Shown piece by piece: positions 7,737-14,396 of a stretch of 33,962 bases of DNA. Each line of letters opens with the position of its first letter. Positions within the stretch are counted from its first letter, which is position 1. This stretch comes from a candidate division WOR-3 bacterium (lineage in GTDB: Bacteria > Hydrothermota > Tepidihabitantia > Tepidihabitantales > Tepidihabitantaceae). The position numbers were made by a program, and so were the translations under genes. The notes beneath the pieces are model-generated. The model was given only the letters and a program-made list of their open reading frames with translations, did not search any database and was not told the DNA's origin. The stretch is taken from contig JBDRUF010000017.1 in NCBI GenBank assembly GCA_039801245.1, positions 1-33,962 of the forward strand, read 5' to 3'.

Positions 7737-7763
7737 TTGACAGGGGGGGTAATTTTATAAAAT
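7737..7763 (+). promoter_or_regulatory. Promoter of surface-protein operon, with G7 in the spacer
   Basis: TTGACA (7737-7742) is followed directly by seven G (7743-7749), eight A/T bases and TAAAAT (7758-7763). The spacer is 15 nt, two short of optimal. The homopolymer sits exactly where length changes would alter promoter strength. The promoter is back-to-back with that of rpmB. Confidence 0.5.
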
Positions 7764-7769
7764 TTCGTG

Positions 7770-8001
7770 TGTTGACTGAGTCTTCAATTTTCGTCTCTCT
7801 CTTACCCTGCAGTTATAATCTCTTGGTTTTGAGTTGCGCACAAAGGTTTCGAAAGACAGAAACCAACCGTTTTAGAAAATTTTTAACATTCGCCCTATGC
7901 GTGCGACCCTTCTTCTGCCGAAGCAGCGCGGCAGAAGGGGTGAAGAAATTAACGCTGCATCCCGGTTTTACCGGTTATTAATATTTCAAAAGGAGGTTTA
8001 A
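7770..8001 (+). other. Long structured untranslated leader of the 8002 gene
   Basis: About 230 nt separate the predicted transcription start from the 8002 ATG. I see no gene: the one open frame (7769-7981) has a TTG start, no ribosome binding site and a non-protein-like composition. A hairpin has a perfect 9-bp stem (7912-7920 with 7929-7937) and an 8-nt loop. A second small one, CCGGT-TTT-ACCGG, lies near 7963-7975. AAAGGAGG stands just before the ATG. Confidence 0.4.
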
Positions 8002-9624
8002 ATGATAGTAAACATAATAGCGGCAATCCTGCTGGCGACTACTCCTGTTGTCTCAGAAAACGCCAATGTGCCAGCAGCACCAGTCTCAACCGTTACGATT
8101 GGTGATGTGGAGGTAACCTGGACCGAATTTGGCGTCCCGGAGCGAATAAACATCCAGGGCTATGTGACAACTGTTGCAGGTGAAACCCTCAGCGGCAATC
8201 GCTCAATGACTTTCAAACTTTATGATGCAGGGAGCGGCGGGAATGAATTGTGGAGTTATTCTGGCAGTGTGGAATTCCGAGCAGGTCTTTTCAGTATTGC
8301 CTTAGGAATCCCCGCTACTCACTTCTCATCTGGTGCTCAGCGCTGGCTTGAAGTAACTATTGAAGGTCAAACGCTCTCACCCAGAGTAGAAGTTACGAGC
8401 GCAGCATTCGCATACCGCAGTATCAAAAGCGACACGGCGAATTACAGCACATCTGCCTCACCTTCAGGTCCTGCTGGAGGTGACTTGACCGGAAACTACC
8501 CTAATCCAAGTATCGCCAACAATGCTGTTACATCGGCAAAGATTCAGGATGGAACAATCCAACAAGCAGATTTAGGATTTACCTGCGGTGACATTACCGG
8601 TGTTTACGCTGGAACTGGATTAACTGGTGGTGGTAGTTCGGGTGAAGTAACACTCAGTTTCAATACCAGTTACACTGTTCCCAATGCCGACAAGGTGGAC
8701 AATTACCATGCCGGAAATTCCTCTGGGCAAGTTCCGATTTCAAACGGCACCCTCTGTTCCAACCTGAATGCGGATATGCTTGACGGCTACCACGCCAGCA
8801 ATTTGCCTGTTCCTTCGCACAGTCATAGCCTTACATTGTCCGGTGATGTTACTGGCTCTGGCAATGTTCCGGGCACAATTACGACAAACATTGCCAGCGG
8901 GGCGGTTGGCACAAGTGAATTGGCGGATGAGGCTGTGACAATCGACAAAATAGCAAATCCATTATTCACAAGTGAACCTTTTTACATTCAAAGAACATCC
9001 GGGTGTCCAACCGTGAGTGTACGTAATACTGCCACTAGCGGTGACGCCGATGTTTTATATGCAAGGGCACTTTTATCTAATTCATCATCTACTTGGTGTC
9101 TGAGCTCAATTACTCAAAAAGGTTATGCTCTTTGGGTAGCGAAAAACGCGGACGATAATGTATATGCACTATATGTCGATGCTTATGGATCTGGTTCCGG
9201 TGCAGAGGGTATTTATACCGATGGTAGATTAGTTGCTGAAGGAGGGAAGTCAACGGTAGTAAGGACTTCTAAGGGAAAAGAAGTTCTCTTTTGTGTCGAA
9301 TCGCCCGAAGAAGAATTTTACTCTAACGGAACAGCACAACTCAGTAATGGGATGGCCTCAGTCACCTTTGATAGACTCTTTAGCGAAGCGATTTCACCAT
9401 ATATACCTGTAAGGGTTATAATTACCCCGGTAGGTTCTTGGAGTGGTATATATGTGCAAAATACAACAGCAAATGGCTTCATAGCTCGATGTGAAACTGG
9501 AAATATGAATGCTGAATTTAATTGGATAGCTATTGGAAGAAGAAAAGGTTCGGAAAAAAGACCTGTCATTCCTATTCCCAACGACGAAGAGATTGAACAA
9601 ATGAAAGAAAAAAAGATTCAATAG
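8002..9624 (+). CDS. Secreted surface protein with tail-fibre-like repeats
   Basis: This is a 540-residue exported protein of unknown function. A short hydrophobic signal segment (about 2-15) is followed by an Ala/Pro-rich stretch. Residues about 30-140 resemble a beta-sandwich domain (SGNRSMTFKLYDAGSGGNELW). The middle has tail-fibre-like repeats: GDLTGNYPNPSIANNAV near 155, two LDGYHAS/VDNYHAG units near 230-270, then SGDVTGSG. The last 130 residues (GTAQLSNGMASVTFD ... FNWIAIGRRKG) resemble C-terminal modules following such repeats. AAAGGAGG precedes the ATG. A smaller sorting-domain protein follows after 8 nt, so they are co-transcribed. The DNA is more AT-rich than that of the flanking housekeeping genes. 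A surface fibre or adhesin is an inference. Confidence 0.7.
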   Translation: MIVNIIAAILLATTPVVSENANVPAAPVSTVTIGDVEVTWTEFGVPERINIQGYVTTVAGETLSGNRSMTFKLYDAGSGGNELWSYSGSVEFRAGLFSIALGIPATHFSSGAQRWLEVTIEGQTLSPRVEVTSAAFAYRSIKSDTANYSTSASPSGPAGGDLTGNYPNPSIANNAVTSAKIQDGTIQQADLGFTCGDITGVYAGTGLTGGGSSGEVTLSFNTSYTVPNADKVDNYHAGNSSGQVPISNGTLCSNLNADMLDGYHASNLPVPSHSHSLTLSGDVTGSGNVPGTITTNIASGAVGTSELADEAVTIDKIANPLFTSEPFYIQRTSGCPTVSVRNTATSGDADVLYARALLSNSSSTWCLSSITQKGYALWVAKNADDNVYALYVDAYGSGSGAEGIYTDGRLVAEGGKSTVVRTSKGKEVLFCVESPEEEFYSNGTAQLSNGMASVTFDRLFSEAISPYIPVRVIITPVGSWSGIYVQNTTANGFIARCETGNMNAEFNWIAIGRRKGSEKRPVIPIPNDEEIEQMKEKKIQ

Positions 9625-9632
9625 GAGGAAAT

Positions 9633-10184
9633 ATGCGTAAATCTTTCTTATTTGCTATTACCTTGCCTATGTTGATATCCAATCTTTCTATTGCCCAAAA
9701 TTACATCCTTAAAGCCGATATTCTTGATGGAGGCGGTACAAAGACAACTTCTTCTGATTATATCTGTCAATTGAGCATCGGGCAATCGGTTGCATCGGGA
9801 ATTGTTACAAGCGGCAATTATAAAGGCATCATCGGCTTCTGGCATAATCCTTATGGGGGTGGATTGCCGGGAATTGAAGAGGTATCTACACACTCTCTTT
9901 CTCCAGTAGTTTTTAATCTTGCGCAGAATCTTCCCAATCCATTCGCCAATCGCACGGTCATTCAGTATTCTCTTCCCAAAGAGACAGAAGTTTGTCTAAA
10001 GGTCTACAACTCAACTGGTAGAGTGGTAACAACACTTGTGCAAGGAAAACAGCAGGCAGGTATCTACAATGTCGTCTGGAATGTTCGTAATGTGCCTAAA
10101 GAACAATTGCCAGCCGGAACCTACTTCTACCGACTTAAAGCAGGTGAATTCACGGCGATAAGGAAGATGGTGAAGTTGGAGTAG
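9633..10184 (+). CDS. T9SS type A sorting-domain protein
   Basis: This is a 183-residue secreted protein. The signal peptide covers about residues 1-21 (hydrophobic, ending SIAQ). A short domain follows (DGGGTKTTSSDYICQLSIGQSVASG), ending in GFWHNP, a pattern common before C-terminal sorting domains. Residues about 98-183 form the sorting module: LAQNLPNPFANRTVIQYSLP, a central VYNSTGRVVTTL and the final GTYFYRLKAGEFTAIRKMVKLE. In Bacteroidota such modules route proteins through the type 9 secretion system; the similar FlgD-type Ig fold is widespread in FCB-like candidate phyla. AGGAGG lies 5 nt before the ATG. It follows the 8002 gene in one operon that ends at the terminator at 10236. Confidence 0.85.
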   Translation: MRKSFLFAITLPMLISNLSIAQNYILKADILDGGGTKTTSSDYICQLSIGQSVASGIVTSGNYKGIIGFWHNPYGGGLPGIEEVSTHSLSPVVFNLAQNLPNPFANRTVIQYSLPKETEVCLKVYNSTGRVVTTLVQGKQQAGIYNVVWNVRNVPKEQLPAGTYFYRLKAGEFTAIRKMVKLE

Positions 10185-10235
10185 GCATTTACCTCACTTT
10201 AATCCTCTTCCATTAAGGAAGAGAGGAGAAAGGAT

Positions 10236-10266
10236 AATGGGCGGGGATTTCTCCTCGCCCATTTTA
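10236..10266 (+). terminator. Rho-independent terminator of the surface operon
   Basis: A 12-bp stem (10236-10247 with 10252-10263, one G-T pair) with the loop TTTC is followed by a short T-rich tail. It separates the surface operon from hicBA, whose promoter begins 5 nt later. Confidence 0.8.
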
Positions 10267-10270
10267 ATAG

Positions 10271-10298
10271 TTGACCAGGACCTGTTTTTGAGTATCAT
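10271..10298 (+). promoter_or_regulatory. hicBA promoter, leaderless type
   Basis: TTGACC (10271-10276), 16 nt, TATCAT (10293-10298), then 6 nt to the ATG at 10305. Transcription should start at or next to the ATG, and no Shine-Dalgarno is present. Confidence 0.65.
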
Positions 10299-10304
10299 TA
10301 ATTG

Positions 10305-10553
10305 ATGAAGCAGAAACTATCCCCTTATCGTAACATCAATGCATTTATCCGCAAAGGGGAGAAGTATTATGTGGCAGAATGTGTTGAAATTGGTGTAGTT
10401 ACTCAGGGTAAAACGGTTGACGAGACCATCGCCAATCTCAGAGAGGCGGTGGCACTACACTTAGAAAATGAGGACCTTGCGGAGTTGGGGTTTGCCCGGA
10501 ATCCTTCTTTAATAATTACGATGGAATTAGAGCCCATCCTAAGTGCCATCTAA
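10305..10553 (+). CDS. hicB: HicB-family antitoxin
   Basis: This 82-residue antitoxin should neutralise the HicA toxin encoded next and may repress the operon. The partial RNase H-like HicB fold is visible: GEKYYVAECVEIGVVTQGKTVDETIANLREAVALHLE is the typical strand-strand-strand-helix pattern. No C-terminal ribbon-helix-helix or HTH DNA-binding domain is present, so autoregulation would need another route. I chose the ATG at 10305 over an in-frame TTG at 10302 because the promoter spacing places transcription start at that ATG. The gene overlaps hicA by 11 nt; the order antitoxin then toxin is one of the two known hic arrangements. Confidence 0.85.
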   Translation: MKQKLSPYRNINAFIRKGEKYYVAECVEIGVVTQGKTVDETIANLREAVALHLENEDLAELGFARNPSLIITMELEPILSAI

Positions 10554-10791
10554 ACTAAAAAGGCTCACAGGTCCGGAGGTCATTAAAATTCTACAACAAT
10601 TTGGGTTTGAGGTCCATTCCCAAAGGGGAAGCCATATTAAGTTGCGAAGGATAAGTTCAGCCGGTGAGAAGCAGACTTTGACCCTCGTAACCCACAAAGA
10701 ACTTGATACCGGCACTATTTATGCGATATTCCGGCAGGCATGCCGCTATTTGCCCGAAGAGCAATTGCGACGATATTTTTATACCGAGTAA
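10543..10791 (+). CDS. hicA: HicA-family mRNA interferase toxin
   Basis: This 82-residue toxin of the HicA double-stranded-RNA-binding fold cleaves mRNA when free of HicB. It opens with LKRLTGPEVIKILQQFGFEVHSQRGSHIKLRR; the His in GSHIKLR is the catalytic residue of the family. THKELDTGTIYAIFRQA is the usual second half. The start is a GTG inside the end of hicB (11-nt overlap), a coupling that keeps toxin synthesis tied to antitoxin. It extends about 15 residues past the usual HicA end (RYLPEEQLRRYFYTE). The protein seems intact and active by sequence. Confidence 0.88.
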   Translation: MPSKLKRLTGPEVIKILQQFGFEVHSQRGSHIKLRRISSAGEKQTLTLVTHKELDTGTIYAIFRQACRYLPEEQLRRYFYTE

Positions 10792-10850
10792 TATCGCTTG
10801 GTCGCCAATCAAAATGGTGTAACCTGCTTTAACTGTCTTTTCATCTATTT

Positions 10851-12314
10851 TTATTTTGGTTTTACAATCGGTTTGACTCTCTGACCTGAGGTGGTTGGAA
10901 TTTGCAAAAAATAAACACCGGCGGGTAACCGTTCAAAATTTTTTAGATTGACCCTTCTGCCGGATTTGTCATAAAGGGAGAAGTTGCCGGTCAATGAGTT
11001 AAGAAAGGAGCCGGTAAGAATTGTTGGTATCCCCGGCGCAACGCTTAAATTTTTTTCCTCAGGGCTGTTAATCCCCTGTCCGATAAATATGTCTGCAGGA
11101 ACGCGGAGATAAATCACCGGATTTAATCTCCTTTCACCCTCACCCAGCTCCCACGAGCCCGCCTCCTGGTCGGCAAAGTAAAGGATGTGCAATGTGTCGT
11201 CAACAACCTCGGCAAGATAGGGAAACCGTTTGCTCGCCTCATCCGGCTGGGTGAGCCTTAAGGGCTCGGTCCAGGTTCTGCCGTTATCAAATGAAGCAGC
11301 AGCCCAGATGTCAGCACGGGCGATATTGGTTCTGGGGTCAATGTTTTGCGGGTCAAACTGCTCCCAGACACAATAAAGCCGGTTGAAATCGGAGTGAAAC
11401 CTTCTGCGGTCAATTCCGATTGATGGACGGCAGAGCGCAGCGGTGTAAAAACCGAGTTTGCTGGTGTCGGCAAAGGTGCATTCGGTGATAAAACTCCAGT
11501 TAGGCTCCTGATACTGGCAGTAGTGCCAGAGCTGAACCCTGCCTCGGTTTTCACCGTCATAAAGGTCGCAGACCAGATGGGGCTGGACCGAGTCGTAGGT
11601 TAGACAGCCGCCAAAAAGGGAGCGGTTGCAGTCTGATGGCACAGAGTCAGAAAGGCTCCTTGTCCCGTACCAGGTGCCACCACCATCAGGTGTCTCGCGC
11701 AGATAAATCTTTTTTGTCCGATATTCGGTCCAGACAAAGCCCAGCCTGCTGGAGATTTTTGAGGCGAAGATGTTGTGCAGGGCAAAAGGCCCAATCGGTC
11801 CGAGGTTGCGCCTTGACCACTGGGTGTAATAGTAAAGGCTTTCGTTCCTAATCGCGGCAAACTTGGGATAGCCAAACCTGGCAGCGGCAACAAGGTTGAA
11901 CTGAAGATTGGGACCAATTGTGGTCTCCTCAAACCTGCCCGCGCCACAGGCAGAGTCAATAAAAAGGGTGATGAGCCTTCTGCCTTTGAAGAGATAGTCC
12001 GTGGCGATTAAAGCCCTGCCATTGGTGATGTCATAGTCAAGGCAGCCAAGGTTGCGCTGATAAGGGTTGACAGTTACCCCTTCATCCCAGCGCCAGTTGC
12101 CATTCTTTGGTCTAAAGTTATACCGGATTTCGCCATAACCGGTCTTGTAGATGGCATGAAACCCGCGTGCGGTGTCATAGGCAAGATAGCGCACAGCCGG
12201 ACCCAAAAACTGCCGGTCCCGGTCGGTCCAGCCGATGGTGTCGCACGGAAACTGGGCAGAGGAAAAAGAAATCCACAAAAGGAGAAAAATAGCCAACCAC
12301 CGCCGGCTTAACAT
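10851..12314 (-). CDS. Secreted sialidase/BNR-like protein with C-terminal sorting module
   Basis: This is a roughly 487-residue secreted protein. The signal peptide (about 1-20, ending SSAQ) is followed by a region with BNR/sialidase-like strands: WTEYRTKKIYLRETPDGGGTWYGTR and ASFDNGRTWTEPLRLTQ have Asp-box-like S/D-x-D/N-x-G-x-T-W motifs. A six-bladed propeller is likely, but no sialidase catalytic Arg triad is evident, so an enzyme call is not justified. The C-terminus (about 425-487) reads as a degenerate sorting module: SLYDKSGRRVNLKN then LPAGVYFLQI. I chose ATG at 12314 over an adjacent TTG because a -10 box lies 7 nt upstream. It lies convergent with hicA, 59 nt apart. Confidence 0.7.
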   Translation of the reverse strand: MLSRRWLAIFLLLWISFSSAQFPCDTIGWTDRDRQFLGPAVRYLAYDTARGFHAIYKTGYGEIRYNFRPKNGNWRWDEGVTVNPYQRNLGCLDYDITNGRALIATDYLFKGRRLITLFIDSACGAGRFEETTIGPNLQFNLVAAARFGYPKFAAIRNESLYYYTQWSRRNLGPIGPFALHNIFASKISSRLGFVWTEYRTKKIYLRETPDGGGTWYGTRSLSDSVPSDCNRSLFGGCLTYDSVQPHLVCDLYDGENRGRVQLWHYCQYQEPNWSFITECTFADTSKLGFYTAALCRPSIGIDRRRFHSDFNRLYCVWEQFDPQNIDPRTNIARADIWAAASFDNGRTWTEPLRLTQPDEASKRFPYLAEVVDDTLHILYFADQEAGSWELGEGERRLNPVIYLRVPADIFIGQGINSPEEKNLSVAPGIPTILTGSFLNSLTGNFSLYDKSGRRVNLKNFERLPAGVYFLQIPTTSGQRVKPIVKPK

Positions 12315-12321
12315 CAAAATT

Positions 12322-12349
12322 AATATAGCCCGGATTGTTCAAAAATCAA
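12322..12349 (-). promoter_or_regulatory. Promoter of the 12314 gene, leaderless type
   Basis: On the minus strand TTGATT (12349-12344), 16 nt, TATATT (12327-12322), then 7 nt to the ATG at 12314. No Shine-Dalgarno. Confidence 0.6.
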
Positions 12350-12704
12350 GGTTTTATATCTCCCAACCTGCCCTGTTTAGCCGCGGAAAGAGTACTGTTA
12401 TATTTTCAGGGTATAATTTTCTAAGTATTTGATTTTTCAAGCGATAAAGAAAACAGGTAGGTCCTCCCCACCCTCCCCTCTATCCTCTCCAGTATGATAA
12501 TGTTTTCGTGGTTAACATTAAACCCCAAGTTCAGTTTTACATTGAATTTGATTTTAATAACAAGGGAAGGGGTAATCGCAGAAACAGAGCCAAAATCTTT
12601 CCAGACAAATGATTGAAAATGAATCGGAAAAGGGGAAATCTTGGCGATTTTAGCAAACCGCTCAACTTTGAGGCAAAGGTTGGGTTTAATTTAAAAGCCT
12701 GAAT
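12350..12704. other. Intergenic stretch with an open but start-less minus-strand frame
   Basis: This 355-nt gap lies between two divergent leaderless promoters. I see no confident gene. A minus-strand frame is open for 89 codons from 12690 to a TAG at 12421-12423, but it has no ATG, no ribosome binding site and a stop just upstream. It could be a gene remnant or chance. Confidence 0.35.
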
Positions 12705-12732
12705 TTGACCCGATGGTTATGGTTGTTATGAT
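12705..12732 (+). promoter_or_regulatory. Promoter of the M20 peptidase gene, leaderless type
   Basis: TTGACC (12705-12710), 16 nt, TATGAT (12727-12732) preceded by TGT (extended -10), then 6 nt to the ATG at 12739. The run of five G before the ATG is too close to serve as a normal ribosome binding site. Confidence 0.7.
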
Positions 12733-12738
12733 TGGGGG

Positions 12739-13995
12739 ATGTGGGAAAAACAAATATTTGAAAAAATCTGTCAGGAGATTGAAAGGCTTGAGCCGGAGAT
12801 GATTGAAATGCAGCGCCGCCTGACCGCGCTCCCTGCAATCAGCCCGAGGTCAGGTGGTGAGGGTGAAAAGGCAAGGGTTGATTATCTCAAACCCTTACTT
12901 GACTCCTGGGGTCTTGAGGTTCTGGAGCTGCGCGCACCTGACCCTTCGGCTCCGTGCGGCTATCGACCAAGCATTATCGCCAAACTTGCCGGTAAAAGGG
13001 CAAGACCAACTATCTGGGTTATGACCCATCTTGATGTTGTGCCTTCAGGACCAAAGGAGTTGTGGCTTTCTGACCCGTTTGCTGCCCGAGTTGAGAATGG
13101 CAAAATCTTTGGTCGCGGGGTTGAGGACAATCAGCAGGAGATGGTGGCAAGCATCTTTGCCTTAAAGGCGCTTTTAAATCTTGGTCTGAAACCACAACTG
13201 ACGGTTGGGCTGATGCTGGTTGCGGATGAGGAGACCGGCTCTGAGTTCGGGGTTGACTGGCTCTTAAACAATCACAAATTCTGCGCCCCTGACGATTTGG
13301 TTGTTGTCCCGGATGCCGGTAATGAGGAAGGCACCCTTCTTGAGATTGCCGAGAAGTCCATCTTGTGGCTCAAGTTTACAACCTATGGTCAGCAGGCGCA
13401 CGGCTCAACACCCCATCATGGCAACAACGCCCATCGGGCAGGTGCCAACCTCCTTTTACGGCTGGATAAGGTTTTGCACCACACCTTTGCTGCCAAGGAT
13501 GAGCTCTTCACACCCCCCTACTCAACGATTGAACCGACCAAAAAGGAGGCAAATGTCCCCAACATCAACACCATTCCGGGAGAGGATGTCTTCTATTTTG
13601 ATATGCGGATTTTACCTCAATACCAACTTGAAGAGGTCTTAAATAAGGTAGAGGAGGTGAAGGCAGAGATTGAGGCGGAGTTCAAGGTGAAAATCAAGGT
13701 AGAGGTTGAGCAAAAGGCGCAGGCAGCACCGCAGACATCTCCGGATGCGCCGGTGGTAAAGATGCTTGCGCACGCGGTACGAGCGGTTTACAACAAAGAG
13801 CCGTTTCCCAAAGGGATTGGCGGTGGCACGGTTGCTGCCTTTTTCCGGAGGCTGGGGATTCCGGCGGTTGTCTGGGGCAAAAACTGCGGTCAGGCACATA
13901 AGCCCAACGAGTTCTGCCTGATTGCCAATATGGTGGGCAATGCCAAGGTTTATGCCCATCTCTTTGGGCAAAAGGTTGAGGATGTTCAAGGTTGA
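12739..13995 (+). CDS. M20 family metallopeptidase/deacylase (ArgE/DapE-like)
   Basis: This 418-residue cytoplasmic zinc hydrolase belongs to the M20/ArgE-DapE-CPG2 family. The first metal ligand and its companion Asp lie in MTHLDVVPSG (about 94-103). The bridging Asp is in FGRGVEDNQQ (about 127-136), and the catalytic Glu pair is ADEETGSE (about 160-167). The third metal site is PDAGN. An inserted dimerisation domain follows (QAHGSTPHHGNNAHRA with its conserved His), and the C-terminal ligand His is in NCGQAHKPNEF. It probably cleaves a small N-acyl or peptide substrate; family naming often gives 'M20 dipeptidase', but specificity is not readable here. The following unknown gene has its own promoter overlapping this stop codon. 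Confidence 0.85.
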   Translation: MWEKQIFEKICQEIERLEPEMIEMQRRLTALPAISPRSGGEGEKARVDYLKPLLDSWGLEVLELRAPDPSAPCGYRPSIIAKLAGKRARPTIWVMTHLDVVPSGPKELWLSDPFAARVENGKIFGRGVEDNQQEMVASIFALKALLNLGLKPQLTVGLMLVADEETGSEFGVDWLLNNHKFCAPDDLVVVPDAGNEEGTLLEIAEKSILWLKFTTYGQQAHGSTPHHGNNAHRAGANLLLRLDKVLHHTFAAKDELFTPPYSTIEPTKKEANVPNINTIPGEDVFYFDMRILPQYQLEEVLNKVEEVKAEIEAEFKVKIKVEVEQKAQAAPQTSPDAPVVKMLAHAVRAVYNKEPFPKGIGGGTVAAFFRRLGIPAVVWGKNCGQAHKPNEFCLIANMVGNAKVYAHLFGQKVEDVQG

Positions 13996-14019
13996 CTTAT
14001 GCCTTGTAATGGTTAAATT
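13992..14019 (+). promoter_or_regulatory. Promoter of the 14025 gene, leaderless type
   Basis: TTGACT (13992-13997), overlapping the M20 stop codon, then 16 nt, TAAATT (14014-14019) and 5 nt to the ATG at 14025. No Shine-Dalgarno. Confidence 0.6.
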
Positions 14020-14024
14020 GAGTT

Positions 14025-14396
14025 ATGGAGCTTCGCTCACCTGAGGAGTTAAGACAGTTTGTTGACCTTGACCGGGCCGAGGTTGTTGACCAGAGGGCAC
14101 GTGGGGGTGAGGTGATTTTAATCCCGCTCCTAAACCCTCTTGCACCTCTGCCCGCACTCAGCGCCATTGCCGACAACCTCTCCTGGTTTATGGAACAGGT
14201 TACCGGCAGGGGCTATCAGAAGGCGGAAGAGGTTTACGATATCGGGTTTGTGGTGCGGGAGCCCGGACATCACGCCTACGGTCTCAAGGTCAATGCCGAT
14301 GGTCCAATGGTGGTGATTTCCCGGGTTTCGGTCTTAGAGGATGAGACCGTTTTCCAGCGCTATGTGAACTACCTTCATACCGGCATCTTCCTCTGA
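14025..14396 (+). CDS. Hypothetical protein
   Basis: I do not recognise this 123-residue protein. It is acidic to neutral, without signal peptide or membrane segment, and looks like a compact alpha/beta domain: a helical start (SPEELRQFVDLDRAEVVDQ), a hydrophobic middle (GEVILIPLLNPLAPLPALSAIADNLSWFMEQV) and a beta-rich end (AYGLKVNADGPMVVISRVSVLED). A leaderless promoter directly upstream and good coding composition support it as real. Its 3' end overlaps the opposing BatA-like gene by 22 nt. It follows the M20 peptidase but has its own promoter, so functional linkage is not implied. Confidence 0.65.
   Translation: MELRSPEELRQFVDLDRAEVVDQRARGGEVILIPLLNPLAPLPALSAIADNLSWFMEQVTGRGYQKAEEVYDIGFVVREPGHHAYGLKVNADGPMVVISRVSVLEDETVFQRYVNYLHTGIFL

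Noticed and set aside
7769-7981. 70-codon open frame upstream of the surface-protein gene
   Set aside because: TTG start, no ribosome binding site, contains strong hairpins and has an odd composition; treated as leader RNA.
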